A stretch of 64,000 bases of DNA from Melitaea cinxia (Eukaryota > Arthropoda > Insecta > Lepidoptera > Nymphalidae). This document shows, in pieces, positions 60,601 through 63,268 of the stretch. The translations under genes and the position numbers were made by a program. Every line of letters begins with the position of its first letter. Positions within the stretch are counted from its first letter, which is position 1. The notes beneath the pieces were generated by a model. The model did not search any database. It had not been told where the DNA came from and was given only the letters and a program-made list of their open reading frames with translations. Location of the stretch: positions 16,033,314-16,097,313 of the forward strand of contig NC_059406.1 in the NCBI RefSeq assembly GCF_905220565.1, in the 5' to 3' direction.

Positions 60601-62468
60601 TCATAGTAAAGAATTTATCCGCCAACCCGCATTGGAGCAGTGTGGTGGATTAAGCTCTGATCCTTTTTCTAAATGAGAAAAAAGGCCCATATATGCCCAG
60701 CAGTGGGATATTACATATACTTGGACAAAAGTTGAACTTAATCATGTAAAAAATAAAACTAAAAAATATGGAAAAAAAAGTTGATTTAAATTTAATCACT
60801 TTGTAAAAGCTAGCATAGCTTGTTGATGGCTCAGTTATGCAGACATCGGTAAAGCTTTAGATTAGGTAAAACCGAATTTCGGGACCGTAGGGGGAAGGGG
60901 GGGGGGGGGGGAGAGGGGGGGGGAACGCTACCCCTGGTACCACTGTCACACCTCGGAACCACATGGTTATGGAGATATCCATGGTTAAAGTTTTGAGGTT
61001 AGAAGAAGAATTTCGAAAGTTAGAGGAACGCTTGGCTCCGGCGCTACGGGAAGTGCAGCCCTTCCGCCCTTGCGTGCGAAAGCACGCTCACTCATGCTCC
61101 GTCAGCCGCTCCTCTACGCATTCGTTCGCGCGCTTTCGCACGGCGGGCGAGGGCTGCCCTCCCTTCGCGCCTCCGCGGCACAAAAAAAAACACTCTAGGG
61201 GTAGGACAGACCAAGACCACGTGGACAGTGGGGTGCTCCGATTCGGTTTTGGGTATTTTTCGAATTTCTAAACCTATATTCTAGCACGCAATGTTACTAA
61301 TTTTATTAGAATATTATGTCTGACGCGTTATTTTGTTTAAAAGTGTCGATTTGTCACACAATGCAAACAGTACGAGCTCAAAGGTATTATAATAGCTTTA
61401 AATTCTTCTTCTAACCTCAAAACTTTAACCATGGATATCTCCATAACCATGGGGTTTTGAGGTGTGACAGTGTTACCTTGTATAGATTCCCCTACACCCT
61501 CCACCCTCCACACCTAAAAACCCCATAATTCGGTTTTTTTTTGTACGGAGCATGAGTGAGCGTGCTTTCGCACGCAAGGGCGGAAGGGCTGCACTTTCCG
61601 TAGCGCCGGAGCCAAGCGTTCCTCTAACTTTCGAAATTCTTCTTCTAACCTCAAAACTTTAACCATGGATATCTCCAAAACCATGGGGTTCCGAGGTGTG
61701 ACAGTGGTACCAGGGGTAGCGTTCCCCACCCTCTCCCCCCCCCATCCCCCCACGGTCCCGAAATTCGGTTTTACCTAATCTAGATCTTAGCCCAGACATC
61801 TTAAAAACTAGGTCGTGTCCTGTATATAGAGGAAAATCTGACCACTCTAGTTGACAATAGTGAACCATTATGCCTAAACAAAACTTGTTCTACTTTTACA
61901 ACACGAATGGCATTATTATTGCATCGAATTATAAAATTAATTTTTTCGCAACTATACATATATTTATGAATACATTTTGCAAAACAGGTTTCGTGACTCA
62001 TAGAATTATGAAAATTGTTTCGTTAGCAACAACAAACTATCGTTGTTTTCTTTCTTTACTAATAAATGCTGAAGTAACTGTTCCACGGTTGCTAGGCTGT
62101 GAAACGCTAACTATGGGAAAACCTAGCAAACATGGACAACACAATACCAATATGGAAACTAGGGAATTGTAAGATACATGTGAAAAAATCGTTACTCACA
62201 CTTCGAGGATCCTATCCCCTTTGCATATACCAGCTTGTTCAGCAGCACCCTGCTCCAGGACAGCACTAACGTGCTGCAGAGGAGCATACAATTCACCATT
62301 GATCGATCTTAACTGCCCACCCTCGGAAACTTGACCGCGAACATTAAAACCAAAACCTGTGTCAGTTTTATAAATGGTTACGCGACGTGGGCCATTATTT
62401 GTCACTATGCCCTTATTATTTTTCTCGGGACGAACAATACTGTTATTATCGGTTTCTGTCTCAGCCAT
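30570..62468 (-). CDS. Snx27: Sorting nexin 27, complete gene, nine coding exons
   Basis: SNX27 is an endosomal adaptor: its PDZ domain binds C-terminal PDZ motifs of receptors and transporters, its PX domain binds PI3P, and its FERM-like region binds NPxY-type cargo. Together with retromer it returns cargo from endosomes to the plasma membrane. Joining nine exons gives 1596 nt, 531 residues, close to the family's usual 530-540. Exons are 62468-62200, 49272-49170, 45812-45539, 44904-44807, 43492-43246, 42388-42225, 36439-36250, 35287-35106 and 30638-30570; all have GT donors, AG acceptors and matching phases. The start was chosen because CAAAATGGCT is a strong context and the protein then matches the family layout; an upstream in-frame ATG at 62549 looks untranslated. 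PDZ is about residues 27-122, PX about 145-250, FERM-like F1-F3 about 250-531. A 3.6-kb minisatellite and an exon-7 tandem expansion lie near its 3' end. Confidence 0.95.
30875..32078. repeat. Minisatellite in the last Snx27 intron, part 1
   Basis: The array mixes a 26-bp unit (forms TTCGGTGCGTTGTGTGGAGT+GCGTTG and TTCGGTGCGTTGTGTGTAGT+GTGTGG) with a 12-bp unit TTCGGTGTGTTG. Unit variants are intermixed rather than ordered. Because few units contain stops, long Cys/Val-rich frames on the plus strand and His/Thr-rich frames on the minus strand arise by composition alone. A degenerate GTAGTGT-type lead-in begins at about 30720. The array stops where a LINE is inserted. Confidence 0.95.
32079..32659 (-). 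mobile_element. 5'-truncated Jockey/CR1-type LINE inserted into the minisatellite
   Basis: The insertion is flanked by TTGTGT at 32073-32078 and 32660-32665. On the minus strand it encodes the last part of an ORF2 (32635-32153) and ends in an ATAATAATA-type tail at 32100-32079. Only the 3' end is present, the usual result of incomplete reverse transcription. Confidence 0.85.
32153..32635 (-). pseudogene. LINE reverse transcriptase, C-terminal 160 residues
   Basis: It reads ...YKTYIRPLLEYAFQIWSPYF, EKVQRRATKMV, LRLSTLEQRRQRGDLIETYK and ends ...VVTQWNKLPESVIGAPLVNTFKNRLDEHLK. This is the characteristic post-RT tail of CR1/Jockey-group LINEs. The frame is open but lacks the endonuclease and RT catalytic parts, so it is a dead 5'-truncated copy. 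Confidence 0.85.
32660..35098. repeat. Minisatellite in the last Snx27 intron, part 2
   Basis: This continues the 26-bp/12-bp array for a further 2.4 kb and ends about seven bases from the exon 8 donor (GT at 35105-35104). A frame on the minus strand stays open from exon 8 through almost the whole array (35297-32820), so an unspliced transcript would add a very long His/Thr/Asn/Gln/Arg-rich tail. Confidence 0.95.
35106..35287 (-). CDS. Snx27: Snx27 exon 8: F3 subdomain
   Basis: Residues 449-509: WTGLKLSAWCEGDAPCGGAC, VSVPWSDVREWRADDEAAAA, LLYRRRDRPPRALALYTPY. It aligns with FKLHACTEEG...V-FEW-EM-RW-DEE...F-YAR-KKPRWVKIFTPY of the family. It is very GC-rich and Arg/Ala-rich. The acceptor is CGCGCAG with a weak pyrimidine tract and the donor TAC|GTGAGT. 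The minisatellite starts within ten bases after the donor. Confidence 0.92.
35478..36348 (-). repeat. Eight-copy tandem repeat of the exon 7 tail with its splice donor
   Basis: Units start (plus-strand ACGTACCGAC) at 35511, 35615, 35720, 35824, 35929, 36034, 36139 and 36244: periods 104, 105, 104, 105, 105, 105, 105 bp. A decayed ninth partial unit lies at 35478-35510. Each unit holds the coding end LPGYGGVAFPPARTDCRATP...TV plus donor GTACGT, but no acceptor. Units nearest exon 7 are 105 bp (35 codons), so using the second to fifth donors would add 35, 70, 105 or 140 residues in frame; the 104-bp spacing then breaks the frame. Confidence 0.93.
36250..36439 (-). CDS. Snx27: Snx27 exon 7: F2 helices and start of F3 (tail amplified in tandem)
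   Basis: Residues 386-449: AVEDVNRGVCAAGARLYQLK, then RAADYLALARALPGYGGVAF and PPARTDCRATPALALTV. It aligns with the family's VDDVK-G...YQL...YL...GY--I-FPHC-CDSRRKGHV segment. The exon is GC-rich and biased to Ala and Arg compared with exons 2-6. I use the first donor (CGTCG|GTACGT) because it joins exon 8 in the right phase without extra residues. Seven more copies of the tail and donor follow (see the tandem repeat), so longer spliced forms are possible. Confidence 0.9.
36461..37049. repeat. Foldback element with 31-bp perfect inverted ends next to the exon 7 acceptor
   Basis: 36461-36491 (starts GTATAGTTCGCGTCATGTAA) and 37019-37049 are exact reverse complements, 527 bp apart. It looks like a small DNA transposon (MITE). 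I see no convincing target duplication. Its left end lies 21 bp from the exon 7 acceptor AG (36441-36440), so the branch point of that intron probably lies in the element. Interior short frames are not coding. Confidence 0.75.
37050..37480. other. Snx27 intron 6, mostly without recognised features
   Basis: A piece at 37375-37430 (TTTAAGGAGTTTTAGTCCATAAGGACTACG) looks like a short interspersed repeat end. Nothing else was seen. Confidence 0.3.
37500..38840 (+). pseudogene. Decayed RTE-type LINE: endonuclease scraps and reverse transcriptase remnant
   Basis: Reading across frames, 37530-37720 gives YEDITKVIKSKEWKYFDLLQ and a D-N-W stretch resembling the end of an endonuclease. 38220-38500 gives LLSYF-KLFSRVVINRL, LQITEQILFRNGYRT, TAIHTVRQIKE and then VDYTAFDS after a frame change, the RT fingers and palm of RTE-like elements. 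38700-38790 gives FNKEANLVG-AALGKLQRVF, followed by SYIPQYL. Many stops and frameshifts show it is long dead. Confidence 0.65.
38841..39663 (+). other. Intron 6 sequence, probably further RTE debris
   Basis: I see no clear protein motif here. It lies between the two recognisable parts of the same LINE and could be diverged LINE sequence or old intron. The part after about 39290 is very AT-rich. Confidence 0.3.
39664..39953 (+). mobile_element. Helitron-like element, family H6
   Basis: It starts TCTATAATATAAAAATGAGT and ends AAGTTCGCCGGGTCAGCTAG. A reversed close copy lies at 58812-59101; both share CTCGAGAACGGTTGGACCGA-type sequence. Confidence 0.65.
40330..40912 (+). pseudogene. RTE-type LINE C-terminal remnant and tail
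   Basis: 40350-40640 reads KVT-RAMERAMLGVSLKDRI, INETIRERTRVMARVMKWQW, AHVCRETDVR-SRRVLE, the typical end of insect RTE ORF2 proteins (QRAMERAMLGVSLRDRI...W-WAGH--R-TDGRW--RVL-W). The terminal tail reappears at about 40855-40912 (GGCTATGTCAAGCAGTG), after another LINE's 3' end was inserted. Confidence 0.75.
40665..40835 (+). repeat. LINE 3' end with ATCT microsatellite tail
   Basis: It contains AAGACCGCCTTTGTACACTG, TTGTGTACAATAAAGAGTATC and then ATCT repeats (about 40807-40831). A related reversed 3' end lies at 49855-49965. It interrupts the RTE tail. Confidence 0.6.
40913..41885. other. Intron 6 sequence without recognised features
   Basis: Overlapping short frames at 41326-41622 (both strands) have no recognisable domain. 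Nothing else was seen. Confidence 0.3.
41890..42115 (+). repeat. tRNA-derived SINE, 3' part (GCCCAGCAGTGGG-tail family)
   Basis: It has the body ACACCTGATAGCGATCGTCA, CGCCTAGGAGCAGCGTGGTGG and a damaged tail AGGCCTATGCCATATATGCA. The tRNA-like head is missing. It ends about 110 bp from Snx27 exon 6. Confidence 0.6.
42225..42388 (-). CDS. Snx27: Snx27 exon 6: F1-F2 junction
   Basis: Residues 331-385: RKLQPNECPHSLYIQNYST, then CLSIRKWLFNPEREI and ATFIFWQ. The RKL-PNE-PH-LY and C-IRKWLF patterns are diagnostic of SNX27. The donor is CAG|GTGAGA, phase 0. Confidence 0.95.
42436..42722 (+). repeat. GGTCGGCAA-family interspersed repeat, near-full copy
   Basis: It runs from AGGGCACAACAGGTAATTTC through GATCACAGCTAAATAATACTG, a 14-G run (42609-42622), GGGTCGGCAATGCACTTG, and the end AGGTGAGCCGTACGCTTG. 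It lies in Snx27 intron 5. Confidence 0.65.
42723..43245. other. Snx27 intron 5 remainder
   Basis: No feature could be supported. Confidence 0.3.
43246..43492 (-). CDS. Snx27: Snx27 exon 5: FERM-like F1 subdomain
   Basis: Residues 249-331: begins VCAVRVIAESDAVQEFL, has an acidic DSDDSS loop, then a ubiquitin-like fold segment LKVLLPDKEVVTVSVLKS and a helix DDVYRAVCEKIGL, ending FYLFEIVEYNF. The donor is TTG|GTAAGT in phase 1. Confidence 0.95.
43527..43770 (+). repeat. AACCGACTTC-family element, short internally deleted copy
   Basis: It starts AAAAAAACTGACTTCAAATTA and ends TTTTTGAAGTCGGTTAA, with a poly-C run (43730-43744). It shows the inverted ends of this family clearly. Confidence 0.65.
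43771..44130. other. Snx27 intron 4, AT-rich, nothing recognised
   Basis: No feature was seen. Confidence 0.3.
44131..44735 (+). repeat. AACCGACTTC-family element split by Helitron-like family H3
   Basis: The 5' part (44131-44332) and the 3' end (44673-44735, GAACCTCCTCATTTTTGGAA) surround an H3 element, which gives a relative age: H3 inserted later. Confidence 0.6.
44333..44672 (+). mobile_element. Helitron-like element, family H3, fullest copy
   Basis: It starts ATCTATACAAATAAATAAAAT, has GGCTTGATCGATTTTGACGG and ends GACGAAGTCGCGAGCACAGC+TAA (CTAG degraded to CTAA). It is about 340 bp without inverted ends. Confidence 0.6.
44807..44904 (-). CDS. Snx27: Snx27 exon 4: PX proline loop and last helices
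   Basis: Residues 216-248: FNFPKLPGKWPFTLSEQQLD, then RRRGLEQYLEK. The P-x-L-P-G-K-W loop is a membrane-contacting PX hallmark. The acceptor is TTTTCAG and the donor AAG|GTATGT. Confidence 0.95.
45045..45215 (+). repeat. GGTCGGCAA-family fragment
   Basis: It holds AACACTGCTTTCAAACAGTG, GTGACCAGAGCTCCTGGGGG and GGGTCGGCAACACGCTTG. It lies in Snx27 intron 3. Confidence 0.55.
45247..45443 (-). mobile_element. Helitron-like element, family H4, reversed
   Basis: As read on the plus strand it starts CTAGCTGACCTGGCAAACTT and ends TTTATATATATTAAGA, the reverse of 10736-10933. It lies about 95 bp from Snx27 exon 3. Confidence 0.6.
45539..45812 (-). CDS. Snx27: Snx27 exon 3: linker and most of the PX domain
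   Basis: Residues 125-216. It starts EAERLEPCDD, then a linker, and YDYTDKRSLPVSIPDYRIV opens the PX domain. The phosphoinositide-binding segment reads SRRYREFAALH, with the conserved RRYREF core. The donor is TTG|GTGAGT, phase 1. Confidence 0.95.
46018..46250 (+). mobile_element. Helitron-like family H3, 5' part
   Basis: It begins TCTATACAAATAAATAAAAT and includes CGGCTGGACCGATTTTGACGG. The tail is missing. It lies in Snx27 intron 2. Confidence 0.55.
46251..46557. other. Snx27 intron 2, nothing recognised
   Basis: No feature was seen. Confidence 0.3.
46558..46645 (+). repeat. AACCGACTTC-family 5' fragment
   Basis: It has ATTGTGTTTGCTCGCAAACG, then AAACCGACTTCAATTACATC and GAGTAATACAACGTAG, then stops. 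Confidence 0.6.
46646..47110. other. Snx27 intron 2, nothing recognised
   Basis: No feature was seen. Confidence 0.3.
47111..48385 (+). repeat. AACCGACTTC-family elements, several partial copies in series
   Basis: The block GGGACCACATGACAAGCACC and the phrase ACACCCAGTAAAAAGTTAT recur at roughly 47220-47285, 47560-47630, 47745-47815, 47920-47985 and 48230-48300. The series ends in CCTCCTCCTTTTTTGGAAGT at about 48355. It seems to have grown by tandem duplication of internal segments. Confidence 0.6.
48386..48540. other. AT-rich spacer
   Basis: Nothing was seen apart from a TTTA run near 48535. Confidence 0.3.
48551..48803. repeat. Inverted pair of a tRNA-like SINE (fourth family)
   Basis: Arm 48551-48642 (minus-oriented) and arm 48703-48803 (plus-oriented) are nearly complementary; each holds GGCTAGAGCGCCGGCACGGT and a GCGGGTTCGATCC-type B-box (the plus arm has one mismatch, GGGTTCTATCC), followed by GGAGCGGTCAATTTTCGATA. 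They face each other across a 60-bp spacer. They are tRNA-derived by their boxes, but not functional tRNA genes. Confidence 0.65.
48816..49169. other. Snx27 intron 2 end near exon 2, nothing recognised
   Basis: No feature beyond AT-rich intron was seen. Confidence 0.3.
49170..49272 (-). CDS. Snx27: Snx27 exon 2: end of the PDZ domain
   Basis: Residues 90-124 begin NGVNVEGATHKQVVDLI, the last PDZ helix (His at the peptide-selectivity position, which fits class I ligands), and finish at VISVTPK. The acceptor is TTTTCCAG and the donor AAG|GTAAGA. The intron before it is about 12.9 kb and carries the LINE and many Helitron-like pieces. Confidence 0.95.
49273..49850. other. Snx27 intron 1, first part, nothing recognised
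   Basis: Short frames at 49349-49549 have no recognisable domain. Confidence 0.3.
49855..49968 (-). repeat. LINE 3' end, reversed
   Basis: On the minus strand it reads AAGTCCGCCCATTGTACTTC, then GTGTACAATAAAGTATAAAA and TAAATA repeats, the same kind of 3' end as 40665-40835. Confidence 0.5.
49976..50113 (-). mobile_element. Helitron-like fragment, H6-related
   Basis: As read on the plus strand it starts CTAGATGCCCGAACTGACTT and has GAATCGGTCGAGCCATTTTC, ending ATTCATATAGA. Confidence 0.45.
50288..50598 (-). mobile_element. Helitron-like element, family H1, reversed
   Basis: As read on the plus strand it starts CTAGCTTCTGCCAGCGATTT and ends TTTTATATTAGTATAGA, including GTGCTCCGCTCCTATTGGTC. 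The long frames inside are shadows. Confidence 0.6.
50599..50875. other. Intron 1 spacer
   Basis: Nothing was recognised. Confidence 0.3.
50876..51112 (-). repeat. tRNA-derived SINE with internal deletion (GCCCAGCAGTGGG-tail family)
   Basis: On the minus strand the head holds GGTAACAGCACTGGTTTTGT, a B-box-like GCGGGTTCGTCCC, and the 3' end TACCCAGCAGTGGAATATTA. About 80 bp of the central body seen at 15621-15930 is missing. Confidence 0.65.
51113..51790. other. Intron 1, AT-rich, nothing recognised
   Basis: No feature was seen. Confidence 0.3.
51791..51984 (-). mobile_element. Helitron-like element, family H1, reversed
   Basis: As read on the plus strand it starts CTAGCTGCACCCGCGGTTTT and ends TATAATGTTAGTATAGA. 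It contains an A-rich run at 51930-51951. Confidence 0.55.
51995..52163 (-). mobile_element. Helitron-like element, family H2, reversed
   Basis: As read on the plus strand it starts CTAGCGACTTCTGTCCGTCC and ends TTCTCCATTTATTA, the reverse of 8312-8486. Confidence 0.55.
52179..52255. repeat. Short tandem duplication just 5' of the LINE
   Basis: TAATTAATATGTTCTACAAT and the following ATATCTCT...CCCCGT occur twice in a row with a period of 39-40 bp. It could be a 5' end artefact of LINE insertion or an older local duplication. Confidence 0.6.
52256..55815 (+). mobile_element. Near-full-length non-LTR retrotransposon (Jockey/CR1 group) in Snx27 intron 1
   Basis: A GC-rich leader (about 52256-52807) is followed by one long ORF and a poly-A tail (55797-55813). 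The leader has no long sense-strand ORF, so an ORF1 is absent or the copy is truncated. I could not find a clear target duplication. The GC content is far above the surrounding intron, as expected for a recent insertion. Confidence 0.85.
52808..55765 (+). CDS. LINE ORF2: AP endonuclease plus reverse transcriptase, 985 residues, intact frame
   Basis: It provides nicking and target-primed reverse transcription for the element. The AP-like endonuclease spans residues about 18-245: LSNIRGLHSN (first catalytic Asn), FLTETQI (Glu), YRSHSG, VILGDFNAHHQEW (Asp-Asn) and the C-terminal GTSDHCLV (SDH). The reverse transcriptase is about residues 460-740: NKASGPDGIPA, NYRPISVTSILCKTMER, YGFRQHRST, AVSLDISKAFDSV (first catalytic Asp), GVPQGSVLSATLFLLHINDL and the YADD box in GTFGYADDCTV. 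The end carries the CR1/Jockey-type tail, KLGILSKVRRYFTPEQLLQL, YCCHLWDG and EWNSLPASVF. No CCHC knuckle was seen. The uninterrupted frame suggests a young copy; activity cannot be judged from sequence alone. Opposite-strand frames within it are shadows. Confidence 0.93.
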   Translation: MKTHKNKKRYTQRLHVLPLKVHLSNIRGLHSNLESVHHHLETEKPQLLFLTETQIRCPADTAYLSYPGYSLEHRFIPRAGVCVYVRDDICIKRLKHLETSSYSILWVLVDTGQEKILYACVYRSHSGDVETTQLCDHLTLTADKARERYPSAQLVILGDFNAHHQEWLYPYQVTDHAGREVRKLALTLDLTQLVNCATRVPDVDSHTANCLDLFLTTDPDRYSITVSAPLGTSDHCLVKSISVCSPPEESPCGPRRVWRYKAADWDEMRHFFSSYPWREVCFSSDDPSSCAEAITAVIRQGMEYFIPYSDVATNGKARPWFDAECYRAEAKKRSAYTAWAEARARNSPNSRNLKKAFNQAAKACKRTLRRTRFNHISRIGAKLASYPSGSKAFWSLAKAVESNFCRPSLPPLLRTDGSLAHSAKEKADLFASLFAENSRLDVAGKAPPISTRADCIMAEVRIRQKEILKILQTLDVNKASGPDGIPAIVLRTCAPELSPPLTRLYRLSLKTGKVPKSWKLANVQPVPKKGSRADPVNYRPISVTSILCKTMERELNNKLLAHLEGNDLLSDRQYGFRQHRSTGDLLVYATHIWSEAIDKHGEALAVSLDISKAFDSVCHASLISKLPSYGIPPGLCTWISDFLSERSIQVVLDGYSSDQKAIDAGVPQGSVLSATLFLLHINDLLVPGTFGYADDCTVTDRYFSSARASKDVIQSCREDMVSRLNVALQAVSEWGDANLVTFNATKTQACVFSSKRSPLHLAPTFRDVSVEITDSLQLLGVELSSNLNFGQHIESKAKTAAKKLGILSKVRRYFTPEQLLQLYQAQVRSCMEYCCHLWDGSAKYQLATLDSVEKRAKRLIGDPTLTDTKLQSLDHRRRVARLSVFYKIYFGECAKELHDLIPPTTFRHRDTRRGRSFHPYVIDMPPTRTKRFGSTFLMRTAKEWNSLPASVFPERYNLGAFNARVNRLILGRHAPPSTASSLNIR
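55816..56478. other. Intron 1, nothing recognised
   Basis: No feature could be supported. Confidence 0.3.
56479..56792 (+). mobile_element. Helitron-like element, family H5, with internal insertion
   Basis: It starts TCTAATATATAAAATTCTCG and ends TTTGCCGAGTCAGCTAG. It is about 110 bp longer than other H5 copies because of a T-rich insert at about 56639-56745. Confidence 0.6.
57058..57300 (+). repeat. GGTCGGCAA-family interspersed repeat
   Basis: It holds AGGGCACAGGATACGGTTCA, AGAAGATCATACTTAAATAAG, GGTCAGCAACGCGCTTGC and the end AGGCCGTATGCGTGTTTGCC. Confidence 0.55.
57301..57765. other. Intron 1, AT-rich, nothing recognised
   Basis: No feature was seen. Confidence 0.3.
57766..58014 (-). 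mobile_element. Helitron-like element, family H1, reversed, well preserved
   Basis: As read on the plus strand it starts CTAGCTTCTGCCCGCAATTT and ends GCTTTATAATATGAGTATAG. It contains GTGCTCCGCTCCTATTGGTC, as in the other H1 copies. Confidence 0.6.
58015..58350. other. Intron 1, remnants of an AACCGACTTC-family copy at the start
   Basis: CTCAAAAAGTACTTATATAA at 58017 is a scrap of the AACCGACTTC family. The remainder was not recognised. Confidence 0.3.
58351..58807 (-). mobile_element. Helitron-like element, family H7, split by a SINE
   Basis: As read on the plus strand it starts CTAGCTGCAGCGCGCTGTTT and ends CTTTCACATTTATAAGA. The middle is occupied by the SINE at about 58405-58632; the sequence after it (GATATACGTGACGTCTGGAT) continues the element. 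Confidence 0.5.
58405..58632 (+). repeat. tRNA-derived SINE, plus-strand copy
   Basis: It has an A-box region GCCCGTTGGCGCTGTTTGCA, a B-box GGGTTCGATTCCC at 58469-58481, GAGTCTGGGTGTATATTTGT, and the end AACAGACGACGGTGTAGG. It is the same family as 13882-14127. Confidence 0.7.
58812..59101 (-). mobile_element. Helitron-like element, family H6, reversed
   Basis: As read on the plus strand it starts CTAGCTGACCCGGCGAACTT and ends CATTTTTATATATAAGA. It is close in sequence to 39664-39953. Confidence 0.65.
59102..59655. other. Intron 1, nothing recognised
   Basis: No feature was seen. Confidence 0.3.
59656..59851 (-). mobile_element. Helitron-like element, family H5, reversed
   Basis: As read on the plus strand it starts CTAGTTGACCCCGCAAACGT and ends GAGAATTTTTTATATTAGA. 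Confidence 0.6.
60083..60290 (-). repeat. Interspersed repeat shared with 24222-24440
   Basis: GTGACGAGAGCGTTACGAAA and ACTTACGTTTCGTATATCTG match the other copy in reverse. Confidence 0.5.
60291..60560. other. Intron 1, AT-rich, nothing recognised
   Basis: An AAAT microsatellite (AAATAAATAAATAAAAT) lies at about 60478-60497. Confidence 0.35.
60565..60716 (+). repeat. tRNA-derived SINE, 3' part (GCCCAGCAGTGGG-tail family)
   Basis: It starts in GTTGTTATCATGGACACCTG, has CCGCCAACCCGCATTGGAGC and ends TATGCCCAGCAGTGGGATATT. Confidence 0.65.
60858..61782. repeat. Large inverted repeat, about 240-bp arms, in Snx27 intron 1
   Basis: The left arm (60858-61102) and right arm (61545-61782) are close reverse complements: TAGATTAGGTAAAACCGAAT, then CCATGGTTAAAGTTTTGAGG and CCTTGCGTGCGAAAGCACGC in the left arm. 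Poly-G (60897-60927) and poly-C (61732-61750) runs occupy matching positions. The spacer holds a second, partial reversed copy (61374-61535) of the sequence also found at 9215-9400. The frames inside are not convincing genes. Confidence 0.85.
61783..62199. other. Snx27 intron 1, 5' end
   Basis: The frame 61870-62172 (plus) has no recognisable domain and lies opposite the intron. Nothing else was seen. Confidence 0.3.
62200..62468 (-). CDS. Snx27: Snx27 exon 1: N-terminus and most of the PDZ domain
   Basis: Residues 1-90. After a hydrophilic start comes GPRRVTIYKTDTGFGFNVRG, with GFGF as the carboxylate-binding loop, then the inserted hairpin RSINGELYAPLQHV, which in known SNX27 proteins contacts the retromer subunit VPS26, and GICKGDRILEV. 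The exon ends in phase 2 at GT|GTGAGT. Confidence 0.95.
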
Positions 62469-62549
62469 TTTGGACAATTTTAAACACAGATGACATAGGA
62501 AATTGCTGTCGTTTAATGACACAAGGCAGGATAATGGAGTGATATACAC

Positions 62550-63195
62550 ACTTATAATTGATCAATTTACTACGTTAAGTTAATATATTTAGATTCCTAC
62601 TCTAAAATAAAAATTAATTGTAAGTACATAAACATAAATAAAAAAATACTAGTATTGTCATTAATAAATATTTTGATCAATTTGGCTGTCCAGTGTAGTA
62701 GTTGCCTATTTTTTATATTAGTTACGCCCTCTACCAAAGTTAGTTAGAAACTAAATGATCTGTAGATAAAGCAGTACCTATAAAAGAAAATATTTAGATG
62801 GTAGATGGCACATGTTTCGAAACAACGTGGTGAACCAATAAAATCCCAACTTCACACATCAAAATCAGCTGTGAATATCAGTATGGCTGCAATAATATCC
62901 GCAAAATAAAATTGTTATTGCTATACTCATTTCACAAACATAATAAAGTGCAGTTTTAGTGGCACAGCGCGTTCAATATTTTAATAATTCTTTTACAACC
63001 CGATGTTGATGTTGACTAAAAGTGTTGCGTCATGACAGAATAGACCTCTCTCTCACTGACAAACAAATACAATTTTGCTAACTAGAGATTACGCCTATTA
63101 GTGCTAGCATTTCTATTTCGCTTGTACAACGCGTATGTCAAGTGTATCGCTGATGTGAATGACTTGAGTGATTTCGAATTGGAATATATTTGATA
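62550..63195. promoter_or_regulatory. Probable divergent promoter between Snx27 and a mitochondrial-protein gene
   Basis: This 0.6-0.7 kb lies between the Snx27 start codon (minus) and the candidate ATG at 63196 (plus). It is AT-rich, has no recognised transposon, and no clear TATA box. Its promoter role is inferred from the two divergent first exons only. Confidence 0.35.
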
Positions 63196-63268
63196 ATGAG
63201 TAGTGTTCGGTTGAGCCTTGTGTCTGTGGGGAGGATCGCGGTGAGGAGAAATTCACAGTTGACATCAG
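63196..63268 (+). CDS. Candidate first exon of a nuclear-encoded mitochondrial protein (partial)
   Basis: The ATG at 63196 opens 24 codons, MSSVRLSLVSVGRIAVRRNS then QLTS plus one base, ending at a strong donor TCAG|GTGAGC. The peptide is rich in Arg, Ser and Leu/Val, contains no acidic residue and ends in an RRNS region typical of matrix-targeting presequences. First exons that encode only a presequence are common in insect genes for mitochondrial proteins. No downstream exon is recognisable before the window ends, so the product is unknown. The evidence is the peptide composition and the donor; this is an inference. Confidence 0.45.

Noticed and set aside
60963..61271. Frames beginning MVMEISMVKVLRLEEEF, also at 61514-61753 and partly at 9330
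   Set aside because: They recur because the underlying repeat is inverted and duplicated. Read-through differs between copies and nothing resembles a known protein.
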